64,000 nt of DNA, from NCBI GenBank assembly GCA_017509755.1, contig JAFWOY010000029.1, positions 62,001 to 126,000 of the forward strand. The letters run 5' to 3'. This stretch comes from Bacteroidales bacterium (lineage in GTDB: Bacteria > Bacteroidota > Bacteroidia > Bacteroidales > UBA932). Under the pieces are notes generated by a model. It was not told where the DNA came from. It ran no database searches and saw only the letters and a list, made by a program, of their open reading frames with translations. Within the stretch, counting starts at the first letter, position 1. Every line of letters starts with the position of its first letter. The position numbers and the translations under genes were made by a program. Of the stretch, positions 1 through 6,631 are shown one piece after another.

Positions 1-1704
1 GAAGTTCGAGTTGACGTTCGCGGCGCTCAGGGATTCACCGAAGCCCCATTTCTCGAGGGTCGAACCGGCCAGCATGTCGATGCGGTGACCGGAAAGGTCG
101 AGCGAGTAGCTCAGCGTATTCTCCCAGCTCCAGCGATTGTAGAGCGACATGGACTGGGAAACGTTGTCCTGCGTACGCTGGGCCGTGATGTCGAGGTTAT
201 AGACTGGCGTGTAGGAGCGATAGCTGCTGGCGCCCATCAGATAGCCGAACTGGCTCCGGAGATGGAGGTTCCGGACCGGCTGCAGGTCGGCATAGACGCT
301 GGCCTGCAGATAGTGCGACTTGCTGCGGTTCTGGTTGACGTTGTAGTCCATGTAGGCGATCGGGTTCTTGGAGGCACCGTTGGCGGTATCCCAGTTGTAT
401 CCGTCGCCGTCCTGGCGGACGTGATAGGTTCCGTCTTCGTTATAGGCGTACTGCAGCGGACTCATGACGAGCATGTTGTGTACACCGTTCCAATAGATGC
501 CGCCCGTGGCGAACGAGCCGTCGGTCTCCGAATAGCGGTAATTCAGCGTCTCCCCCACCTTGAGGATATCCAGGTTGTTCTTGCGGAAAACGGAATACTC
601 GTTGTTGATACGGAGGTTGTAGCGACGCATCTGCGGAATGGCGGAAGGAACGCCCATCGTGGCATCCTGCTTCTGGTAGCCCAGACCGAGGGAATAGACG
701 GCCCGGTCGGTACCGCCCGTCACATTGACCGAGTGGCTGGTGACAGGTGCATTGTGGTTGATGATCTCCTTGAGCCAGTTCGTACCGTTCCAAGAGCCAT
801 TCGCGATGGCCGTGAGGGTGGCAGCGGGAATATAATTGCTCCAGTTGTACGGAGCCAGGCCATCCATGACACGCGACTCGTCCTGCATGGCCATATATTC
901 GGATGCGTTGAGCAACGTCGGGATCTTATACAGATTCTGAAGTCCATAGTAGCCGTCATACGTGATATTCGACTGGCCGGCCTTGCCTTTCTTCGTCGTT
1001 ACCAGGATGACGCCGTTGGCGGCACGGGCGCCGTAAATGGCTGCCGAAGCAGCGTCCTTGAGGACGTCGATCGATTCGATGTCCGAAGGATTCAGCGCGG
1101 AGATGCTGCCGTTGGCGACACCGTCCACTACATAGAGCGGGGCGGAATCACCGGTCGTGCCCAGACCGCGGATGTTGACTTTGAAACCGGCTCCGAGGAA
1201 GCCGCTGTTCTGGGTGATGTTGACACCGGGCGACTGGCTTTGCAGAGCGCCGAGGACATCGACAGTGTTCAGTTTGGCGACATCGTCGCCTTTGACCTGG
1301 ACGGTCGATCCGGTGACGAGTTTCTTCTTCTGCACACCGTAGCCGATGACGACGGCATCGTTGAGCCAGAGATTGTCTTCTGCGAGAATGACGTCCACCG
1401 TCCCTGCCTGGGCTGCGACCTCCTGGGTCTCAAAACCGATGGCCGATACCACCAGGATCGCTCCGCGGTTCACGCGGATCCGGTAAGTACCGTCAGCTGC
1501 CACGACAGTTCCGTTAGAGGACCCTTTCTCCATGACAGAAGCGCCAATGACAGGCAAGCCGTCAGTCGCGGAGACCACGGTGCCCCTCACATCGAGCTGC
1601 TGCGCAAAAGCCAGCTGGAAACCAGCGAACAAGAGCACGACAGCGACCATCAAGAGCCGTGCACTGGGCACGGTACTCTTTCGGATGTTTGTACTTTGTG
1701 TCAT
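1..1704 (-). CDS. SusC/RagA-type TonB-linked outer-membrane receptor, N-terminal part
   Basis: This outer-membrane importer takes up glycans or other nutrients using TonB energy, normally with a SusD lipoprotein. The minus-strand reading frame is open for 568 codons and leaves the window, so only the N-terminal part is present. It begins with a signal peptide (hydrophobic LLMVAVVLLFAGFQLAFA), followed by a carboxypeptidase-like beta domain containing DVRGTVVSATDGLPVIGASV. The plug domain carries typical SusC signatures: VVIGYGVQKKK, NIRGLGTTGDSAPLYVVDG and AASAAIYGARAANGVILVTT. The start ATG at 1704 lies about 55 bases below a good Bacteroidetes promoter. The gene is divergent from a LacI-family regulator, so it is probably the first gene of a substrate-specific utilisation locus continuing outside the window. 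The substrate cannot be told. Confidence 0.95.
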   Translation of the reverse strand, partial: MTQSTNIRKSTVPSARLLMVAVVLLFAGFQLAFAQQLDVRGTVVSATDGLPVIGASVMEKGSSNGTVVAADGTYRIRVNRGAILVVSAIGFETQEVAAQAGTVDVILAEDNLWLNDAVVIGYGVQKKKLVTGSTVQVKGDDVAKLNTVDVLGALQSQSPGVNITQNSGFLGAGFKVNIRGLGTTGDSAPLYVVDGVANGSISALNPSDIESIDVLKDAASAAIYGARAANGVILVTTKKGKAGQSNITYDGYYGLQNLYKIPTLLNASEYMAMQDESRVMDGLAPYNWSNYIPAATLTAIANGSWNGTNWLKEIINHNAPVTSHSVNVTGGTDRAVYSLGLGYQKQDATMGVPSAIPQMRRYNLRINNEYSVFRKNNLDILKVGETLNYRYSETDGSFATGGIYWNGVHNMLVMSPLQYAYNEDGTYHVRQDGDGYNWDTANGASKNPIAYMDYNVNQNRSKSHYLQASVYADLQPVRNLHLRSQFGYLMGASSYRSYTPVYNLDITAQRTQDNVSQSMSLYNRWSWENTLSYSLDLSGHRIDMLAGSTLEKWGFGESLSAANVNSNF

Positions 1705-1762
1705 ACGTTACGTTAAGGATATTGGGTTGTGATTAATGATTGAGTTGGTTTTCATCTTTACG

Positions 1763-1793
1763 CAAATATAGGCAGAAAGATTGGCTTTTCAAA
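1763..1793 (-). promoter_or_regulatory. Promoter of the susC gene
   Basis: On the minus strand the -33 TTTG (1790-1793) and the -7 box TATATTTG (1763-1770) are separated by exactly 19 bases, the Bacteroidetes consensus. Transcription would start near 1758 and leave a leader of about 55 bases. Confidence 0.8.
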
Positions 1794-1827
1794 CGAAGTT
1801 TTTCTATAAATATTTGAAATTTAGAAC

Positions 1828-1862
1828 TGTGCGCGCGCACAGAGAATTGTGCACGCGCACAA
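1828..1862. promoter_or_regulatory. Two tandem operator-like palindromes
   Basis: TGTGCGCGCGCACA (1828-1841) is a perfect 14-bp palindrome. TGTGCACGCGCACA (1848-1861) is the same with one changed pair and has an outer T/A extension. Both have a central CG step, as LacI-family operators usually do, and their centres are 20 bp apart, about two helical turns. They lie just upstream of the regulator promoter and about 35 bp upstream of the susC -33 element. The likely ligand is the adjacent LacI-family protein, which is an inference from position and form. Confidence 0.7.
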
Positions 1863-1870
1863 AATTATAC

Positions 1871-1898
1871 TTGCCTCAAAAAAAATCTTTTATATTTG
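1871..1898 (+). promoter_or_regulatory. Promoter of the LacI-family regulator gene
   Basis: TTG at 1871-1873, 17 bases, then a perfect -7 box TATATTTG at 1891-1898. The ATG at 1904 is only five bases after the box, so the transcript would have almost no leader. Confidence 0.65.
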
Positions 1899-1903
1899 TA
1901 CCC

Positions 1904-2989
1904 ATGAATATGGAAGACAACAAAGGCAATCTCACCCTCAAGGACGTGGCCCGCCTGGCCGGCGTCTCGAGAGGCACCGTGGACCGCGTCATCCACAACC
2001 GGGGCAACGTGTCAAAACAGAGCTACGACAATGTAATGCGCATCATCAAAGACATCGGCTATGAGCCCAACATCTACGCGTCGATCCTGGCACACGACAA
2101 GAACCGGGTCGTAGCGTTGTTACTCCCCCAGTTTCTCCCCGGGGAGTACTGGGAAATGGCCGATCGGGGCGCTTCGCTGGCGAAAGAATATGCGCGGACC
2201 TTCAACGTAAGCATCGTGACCATCCTCTACGACCAGTATGACATCGACTCCTTCCGCGAAGCGTGCAACAGATTGCTGGAACTCTCCCCTTCTGCGGTTG
2301 TCATGGCACCCATTTTCCGCAACGAGACGGCACTCCTGTCCGCCCGCCTGCGCGAGCACGGCATACCTTATTCTTATGTCGATACCAAGCTCGAGGAAGA
2401 CGGATACCTTACGTTCTATGGGATGCCCATGTACAAAAGCGGCTACTTGTGTGCCGACCTGTTGTTCGATTCCATCGCCTCGGTTCCCGCATCTGCAGCG
2501 GAGATGAAGGTGGCCATCATCCGGATCGAACACGACCGGAAGCGCAAGAGCGATCCGACAGCGGTACGAAGAGCCGGTTTCATCGATTACATGACCGAGC
2601 ATTATCCCGAAGTGGCGATCCGCAATGTTTTCATCGACCCGCACGATCCCGAAGGCATCGCAAGCACTTTGTCCGGATTTCTCGCCGCGAATCCCGGCAT
2701 CACCCACATCGTGATGTTCAATTCCCGGATACACCTGATTGCCAAAGCCATCGAGAGGCTCCAGCTGGACAGCAAACCACGGGTTATCGGCTTCGACAAC
2801 CTGGATGAGAACCTGGCCGCCCTGCGCCGGGGCTCTGTCAAATACCTCATCACGCAGCACACCGATGAACAGACCCGTCTCGCCATCAATTCCATCGTGG
2901 ACTATCTGGTCCTGAACAAGGAACCGGAACGGCGCGACAATTATATGCACATGGATATCCTTTCCCGGATCAATGTGGACGACTATTGA
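1904..2989 (+). CDS. LacI-family transcriptional regulator
   Basis: This is a cytoplasmic DNA-binding repressor or activator of 361 residues. The N-terminal helix-turn-helix (about residues 10-35) reads LTLKDVARLAGVSRGTVDRV and the hinge helix follows. Residues from about 65 onward form a periplasmic-binding-protein-like sensor domain, including RVIGFDNLDENLAALRRG near the C-terminus. I chose ATG 1904 because it gives the usual short tail before the helix-turn-helix and lies directly after the promoter; ATG 1910 is possible. The open frame extends upstream to 1781 but that part overlaps the operators and promoter. It is divergent from susC, so it probably controls that locus and itself. The inducer is unknown. 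Its 3' end overlaps convergent menG by 7 bp. Confidence 0.93.
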   Translation: MNMEDNKGNLTLKDVARLAGVSRGTVDRVIHNRGNVSKQSYDNVMRIIKDIGYEPNIYASILAHDKNRVVALLLPQFLPGEYWEMADRGASLAKEYARTFNVSIVTILYDQYDIDSFREACNRLLELSPSAVVMAPIFRNETALLSARLREHGIPYSYVDTKLEEDGYLTFYGMPMYKSGYLCADLLFDSIASVPASAAEMKVAIIRIEHDRKRKSDPTAVRRAGFIDYMTEHYPEVAIRNVFIDPHDPEGIASTLSGFLAANPGITHIVMFNSRIHLIAKAIERLQLDSKPRVIGFDNLDENLAALRRGSVKYLITQHTDEQTRLAINSIVDYLVLNKEPERRDNYMHMDILSRINVDDY

Positions 2990-3693
2990 TCCGTCCTGGC
3001 CCGATAGGCACAGGCAATGCCGCCGGAATAAAGCTGATAGCGGACGGCTCTAAAGCCCTCGGCGGTGAATTCGGCACAAAGCGCTTCATAACGGGGGAAC
3101 GCCAGCACCGAATCGACGAGATAGCCGTACGCACCGATACTGCCGGCCAGGCGGCCGGTCAGACGCACAGCATTCTTGAAATAGAACAGATAGATCGCGC
3201 GCCATAAACGGTTCTTCGGGACAGAGAACTCCAGGACAGCGAGGTGGCCGCCGGGTTTGAGTACGCGGCGGATTTCGGCCAGGCATTGCGGCCGGTGATC
3301 GAAGTTGCGCAAGCCGAAAGAAATGGTGACAGCGTCGAAACTTCCGTCGGGAAAGGGAATCTGCTCAGCGGAGCCAAGGACGAACTGCGGCCGGGGGGCC
3401 AAGTCCCGGCATTTGGCTTTTCCTATCTCCATCATCTCTGCAGAAATATCGAGGCCCGTGACGGTAAATCCTTTGCGGCTAAGCGCCTTGGTCAGGTCAC
3501 CCGTGCCACAGGCCAAATCCAGGACGGCGGCGCCGGCAGGGACATCCCGCGACAAAGCCCGCACGAAACGGCGCCGCCACAGGCGGTCAATACCCAGCGA
3601 CATCCGGTGATTCATCGCATCGTATTTCCCGGCGATGGCATCAAACATGCCGGAAATGATCTCCGCGTTCTTATCGAGGTCTTTCTGCGCCAT
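2983..3693 (-). CDS. menG: Demethylmenaquinone methyltransferase (UbiE/MenG family)
   Basis: This enzyme performs the last step of menaquinone synthesis, SAM-dependent C-methylation of demethylmenaquinone. The 236-residue protein has the family N-terminus with FDAIAGKYDAMNHRMSLGID, the SAM-binding glycine motif VLDLACGTGDL at about residue 57, and a conserved SFGLRNF block. Length is normal. It starts 15 bases after the Ntn-hydrolase gene on the same strand and is probably co-transcribed with it. No other menaquinone gene is in the window. UbiE also serves ubiquinone synthesis elsewhere, but Bacteroidetes use menaquinone. Confidence 0.93.
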   Translation of the reverse strand: MAQKDLDKNAEIISGMFDAIAGKYDAMNHRMSLGIDRLWRRRFVRALSRDVPAGAAVLDLACGTGDLTKALSRKGFTVTGLDISAEMMEIGKAKCRDLAPRPQFVLGSAEQIPFPDGSFDAVTISFGLRNFDHRPQCLAEIRRVLKPGGHLAVLEFSVPKNRLWRAIYLFYFKNAVRLTGRLAGSIGAYGYLVDSVLAFPRYEALCAEFTAEGFRAVRYQLYSGGIACAYRARTDQ

Positions 3694-3708
3694 TCCTTTT
3701 CAGAAGCA

Positions 3709-4842
3709 TCAAAGATGAAAGCGGTGCGTCGTTTCGTAATCGTTCCAGTTGCGGAGAGACAGCGTGATGGCAGACTGGTCGTACACATTGCTGTACTGCG
3801 TATCTTCAATCTGCCCGGTTTCCCATTGGAGGTCTTTCCAATGAACAAGTGCAAGGCACTCCTGCGCCTGGTCATGGGTAAAAGTCCCGTCGTGGGCATC
3901 CAGATAGGCACTGGCAGTTTCATAGCGCCACCAACTTTTACTGTGGGGATTGCCCACGTAGATATCCGGCTCGGCAGTGTAGTATTTCTCGGAAAGCAAG
4001 TGGTTGGTAACCAGCATATACTTGGCATCCGGAGCCTTGCGCACGATCATCGTTTTCCAGCCATCCTCCCGGTCGAATTCGACGACGGCACAATCCCCGT
4101 CCGCGTCCGCAACCATATAATGGTAACCGCTTCCAACGGCCGCATCGTGCCGGACATCCACGGTTTCCAGCAGAGCCAGCGCTTCCTCGACGGTCGCACA
4201 GCGATCCAGCCACAAACGCATGATGAGCGTCGTTCCTACATCGTGTTTCTCGGTTTGCTGCTGAGAGGCCTGCTTCGGAAGAGCCATGATGGATGTGCAC
4301 AGTCCTTTTTCATTGATGCCATCCACCGGGGCGTAGATGGCGGCCAGACAACTGAGTTTCTTTCCAAGAGAGACCGGCAGCTTTTCCAGGGAATAGCCGA
4401 AATGGGACATATCGCTCACAGCGATGGAGGCATAGCCCTTTTTCGGATGCGAAACCGTCACCATCGTCGGATTCTTGAAATAATCATAGTTGCGGCCGTA
4501 CCAGAAGCCTTCCCCGTCGGCTTTCGCGGCCTGGAAACTGGTACAGTTGAACGTGGCCAATTCACCGTTGTCGTCGGCGACCTGCGCGCTTTTCATCTTG
4601 ATGGGAATCCCCTTCCCGATACGGCCGACCACATAGTCCAGCAGTTCCGCATTCTCGTCGATATCCTTGGCAATCAAATCATCCAGGTCATAAGACGCTT
4701 TGTACTCCATCTGATAAAGATAGGGATTGTCCCCAACGGACGAAATACTGCGGATACTGGCGATCTCGCCGCCCCAAATACAGAAAACCGCGATGCAAAG
4801 CGCTACCAGAATACCGAGCAGACAACAGAGTACTTTTTTCAT
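3709..4842 (-). CDS. Cysteine Ntn-hydrolase, C45/acyltransferase-like
   Basis: This 377-residue protein has an N-terminal hydrophobic anchor or signal (about residues 4-24) and resembles the C45/acyl-CoA:6-aminopenicillanate acyltransferase and linear amide hydrolase group. The block FNCTSFQAA places the presumed nucleophile at Cys100, followed by GFWYGRNYDY and later a TNH motif in MLVTNHLL. Members of this group cut themselves before the nucleophilic cysteine, so residues 1-99 would be a propeptide plus export signal. The substrate is unknown; amide bonds such as N-acyl amino acids or bile-salt-like compounds are possible. A weak -7-like box CAAATGTA (reverse of TACATTTG) lies at 4849-4856, just upstream of the start. 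Confidence 0.8.
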   Translation of the reverse strand: MKKVLCCLLGILVALCIAVFCIWGGEIASIRSISSVGDNPYLYQMEYKASYDLDDLIAKDIDENAELLDYVVGRIGKGIPIKMKSAQVADDNGELATFNCTSFQAAKADGEGFWYGRNYDYFKNPTMVTVSHPKKGYASIAVSDMSHFGYSLEKLPVSLGKKLSCLAAIYAPVDGINEKGLCTSIMALPKQASQQQTEKHDVGTTLIMRLWLDRCATVEEALALLETVDVRHDAAVGSGYHYMVADADGDCAVVEFDREDGWKTMIVRKAPDAKYMLVTNHLLSEKYYTAEPDIYVGNPHSKSWWRYETASAYLDAHDGTFTHDQAQECLALVHWKDLQWETGQIEDTQYSNVYDQSAITLSLRNWNDYETTHRFHL

Positions 4843-4889
4843 AGCCTACAAATGTACAAACATTTTCCCATTTCCGGAGGCGAGGCGTG

Positions 4890-5020
4890 CCCAATGGCGC
4901 TGAAAACAAGCCATTGGGCGCAAAAACCGCCGATTTTGTAACCAATGGCCCGAAAAAAGAGCCATTGGCCACGCCGGGACCCGGCCGGATAGGCAGCGGG
5001 GGATTGGGGGCAGAGCCCCC
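4890..5020. repeat. Three small hairpins between the Ntn-hydrolase and tRNA-Leu
   Basis: Hairpin 1 pairs CCCAATGGC (4890-4898) with GCCATTGGG (4910-4918). Hairpin 2 uses the same arms, CCAATGGC (4942-4949) and GCCATTGG (4961-4968), with a different loop. Hairpin 3 pairs GGGGGC (5006-5011) with GCCCCC (5015-5020). I see no gene in 4843-5039. The function is unknown; the repeated arm suggests one was copied from the other or that both bind the same factor. Confidence 0.6.
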
Positions 5021-5039
5021 GGTGGAAACGGTGCCCCTT

Positions 5040-5091
5040 GGGCACACGAAAAAATCCTGATGAAGAATCATCAGGATTTTTTCGTGTGCCC
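5040..5091. terminator. Bidirectional intrinsic terminator after tRNA-Leu
   Basis: A perfect 24-bp inverted repeat (arms 5040-5063 and 5068-5091) closes on the loop AGAA. The inner part is a CCTGATGA/TCATCAGG stem flanked by six A and six T, so it works as a terminator in either direction. The outer part includes the last four acceptor-stem bases of the tRNA gene. Confidence 0.85.
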
Positions 5092-5172
5092 AGGACAAGA
5101 CTCGAACTTGCACGCCCTATAACGGGCACCAGCCCCTCAAGCTGGCGTGTCTACCAATTTCACCACCTGGGC
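5087..5172 (-). tRNA. tRNA-Leu (anticodon GAG)
   Basis: The minus strand folds as a class II tRNA. The acceptor arm is GCCCAGG pairing with CCTGGGC, the anticodon stem CCAGC/GCTGG encloses the loop TTGAGGG (anticodon GAG), there is a long variable arm, and the T loop contains TTCGAGT. The discriminator is A at 5087. CCA is not encoded. It reads leucine codons CUC and CUU. Confidence 0.95.
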
Positions 5173-5186
5173 GGGAATCGGGATTG

Positions 5187-5217
5187 CAAAGGTACAGCTA
5201 TTTTTCAACTATCCAAA
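5187..5217 (-). promoter_or_regulatory. Promoter of tRNA-Leu
   Basis: On the minus strand TTTG (5214-5217), 19 bases, then TACCTTTG (5187-5194). The tRNA begins 15 bases downstream of the -7 box. Confidence 0.8.
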
Positions 5218-5240
5218 TATTTTTTTCGTTTTTTTCTGCC

Positions 5241-5248
5241 TACCTTTG
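5241..5248 (+). promoter_or_regulatory. -7 box before the HAD phosphatase gene
   Basis: TACCTTTG matches the Bacteroidetes -7 consensus 20 bases upstream of the ATG at 5269. There is no clear -33 TTG at the usual distance; that stretch is T-rich. Confidence 0.55.
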
Positions 5249-5268
5249 CAGGCACAAAGAAAGAACCG

Positions 5269-5895
5269 ATGCAGATAACAACCATCGCTTTTGACCTGGG
5301 CGGCGTGGTCGTCGCCCTGAACATGGAAAACGCGGCCAAGCGTTTCAAGGAACTTGGCGTGAAAGACCCGCACAGTTTCCTCAATCCTTTCCAGCAGGGC
5401 GGCTTTTTCGGCGACCTGGAAGGAGGACGGATCGACGCAGAGGGCTTCCGCCAGGAACTCGGCAAATATACCGGACGGGAAATGACTTACGAAGAATGCA
5501 GCTATGCCTGCATGGGCTTCATTGAAAGCGTCCCGCAACGCAACTTGGAAGCCGTCCGTAAACTGCGCAGCCTGGGCTACCGCGTCATCCTCCTCTCGAA
5601 TACGAATCCCTATGTGATGAAATGGGCCATGTCGCCGGCCTTCGACGGCAACGGGCACGCGCTGCGCGACTATTTCGACGCTTGCTATCTCAGCTACGAA
5701 TGCAAGCTGATGAAGCCGGCCGAAGCCTATTTCCAACTGGTCCTGGACCAGGAAAAGGTCGAACCCGGCCGGATGCTATTCCTCGATGACGGTCCCCGCA
5801 ACCTGGAAGTGGCGCGGCAGTTCGGCATCCGCACAATGCTCGTCCAGGACAATGCCGACTGGACCCGGGACATTTTCGAAATCCTGCAAAAATGA
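5269..5895 (+). CDS. HAD-superfamily phosphatase
   Basis: This 208-residue cytoplasmic protein is a haloacid-dehalogenase-like hydrolase. Motif I (FDLGGVVV, residues 7-14) has the nucleophilic Asp but Gly where most phosphatases have the second Asp, as in the epoxide-hydrolase and YihX-like branch. Motif II is ILLSNTN, motif III the Lys in MKPAEAYF, and motif IV LFLDDGPRN. YihX-type members are sugar-phosphate phosphatases; the substrate here is unknown. I chose ATG 5269 because the domain begins five residues later and a -7 box precedes it. The stop overlaps the carbonic anhydrase start (ATGA). Confidence 0.85.
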   Translation: MQITTIAFDLGGVVVALNMENAAKRFKELGVKDPHSFLNPFQQGGFFGDLEGGRIDAEGFRQELGKYTGREMTYEECSYACMGFIESVPQRNLEAVRKLRSLGYRVILLSNTNPYVMKWAMSPAFDGNGHALRDYFDACYLSYECKLMKPAEAYFQLVLDQEKVEPGRMLFLDDGPRNLEVARQFGIRTMLVQDNADWTRDIFEILQK

Positions 5896-6434
5896 TCGAC
5901 GATATCCTCCAATTCAACAGGGATTTCGTGGCGCAGAAGCGCTACGAGCCCTTCGTGACCGACAAGTTTCCCGCCAAGAAACTGGCGGTCGTCAGCTGTA
6001 TGGACACGCGGCTTTCTGTCCTGCTTCAGGAAGCCCTGGGGCTCCAGAACGGCGATGCGAAGATCATCAAGAATGCCGGTGGCATCATCCCTACCCCCTA
6101 CGACTCCGCCATGCGCAGCCTGGTGGTGGCCGTCTATGAGCTGGGCGTGGAAGAAGTGATGGTCGTGCACCATTCCCAATGTGGGGCGTGTCACATGTGC
6201 TACGAGCATCTCCGGGAAGAGATGCTGCACCGCGGCATCAGCGAAACAGCCCTTGCGGCCGTCGAAGCCGAAGGCGTTGACCTGACCGCCTGGCTCGAAG
6301 GTTTCCACGACACCGAGGCCTCCGTCCGCCGTACCGTCGCCACCATCCGGGAGCACCCGCTGATGCCCCGCGACCTCACGGTCCGCGGCTTCATCATCGA
6401 CTCCGTCACAGGCGAACTGACCGAAATCCACTAA
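5892..6434 (+). CDS. Beta-class carbonic anhydrase
   Basis: This zinc enzyme interconverts CO2 and bicarbonate. The 180-residue protein has the zinc-binding set SCMDTRLS (Cys and the Asp-Arg dyad) and HHSQCGAC (His and Cys). The Gly-rich NAGGIIPTPYDSAMRSL block is typical of the short, clade D-like beta enzymes. It overlaps the HAD gene by four bases and is translationally coupled to it. Bicarbonate feeds carbamoyl phosphate and purine carboxylation, but a functional link to the nearby nucleotide genes is only inference. Confidence 0.92.
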   Translation: MIDDILQFNRDFVAQKRYEPFVTDKFPAKKLAVVSCMDTRLSVLLQEALGLQNGDAKIIKNAGGIIPTPYDSAMRSLVVAVYELGVEEVMVVHHSQCGACHMCYEHLREEMLHRGISETALAAVEAEGVDLTAWLEGFHDTEASVRRTVATIREHPLMPRDLTVRGFIIDSVTGELTEIH

Positions 6435-6548
6435 TGGACACTCCTGTCGGCTTTCCGGACCGTCTGTCGACACAACGATTGTAGACCATCCGGGGAGAGT
6501 CAGGCTGCGACGAACTGTTGCATTTCGGGGCACCCTAAGGACAGAAAA

Positions 6549-6621
6549 CGTGCCCCGACCGGCGAATGGACCGGGTCGGGGCACGATAAGAAGGGTTTGG
6601 GTGCCCGGTATGGGCCGGGCA
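6549..6621 (-). terminator. Hairpin pair and terminator after the DUF2207 gene
   Basis: The 197 bases 6435-6631 hold no gene I can recognise. Reading from the minus-strand DUF2207 stop there is a 7-bp hairpin TGCCCGG/CCGGGCA (6602-6621). A 12-bp stem follows (arms 6549-6560 and 6574-6585, core GTGCCCCG) and then GTTTTC, which looks like an intrinsic terminator. A related stem occurs after the permease gene at 27309-27343. Confidence 0.6.
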
Positions 6622-6631
6622 GGATACAGGG

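Noticed and set aside
5040-5172. An integrated element using tRNA-Leu as attachment site
   Set aside because: The repeated tRNA 3' bases are inverted, not direct, and form a terminator; there is no integrase and the flanking genes are ordinary.
6435-6631. A hidden small gene between the carbonic anhydrase and DUF2207 genes
   Set aside because: No frame with a plausible start, length or recognisable motif; the stretch is occupied by two hairpins and a T-run.
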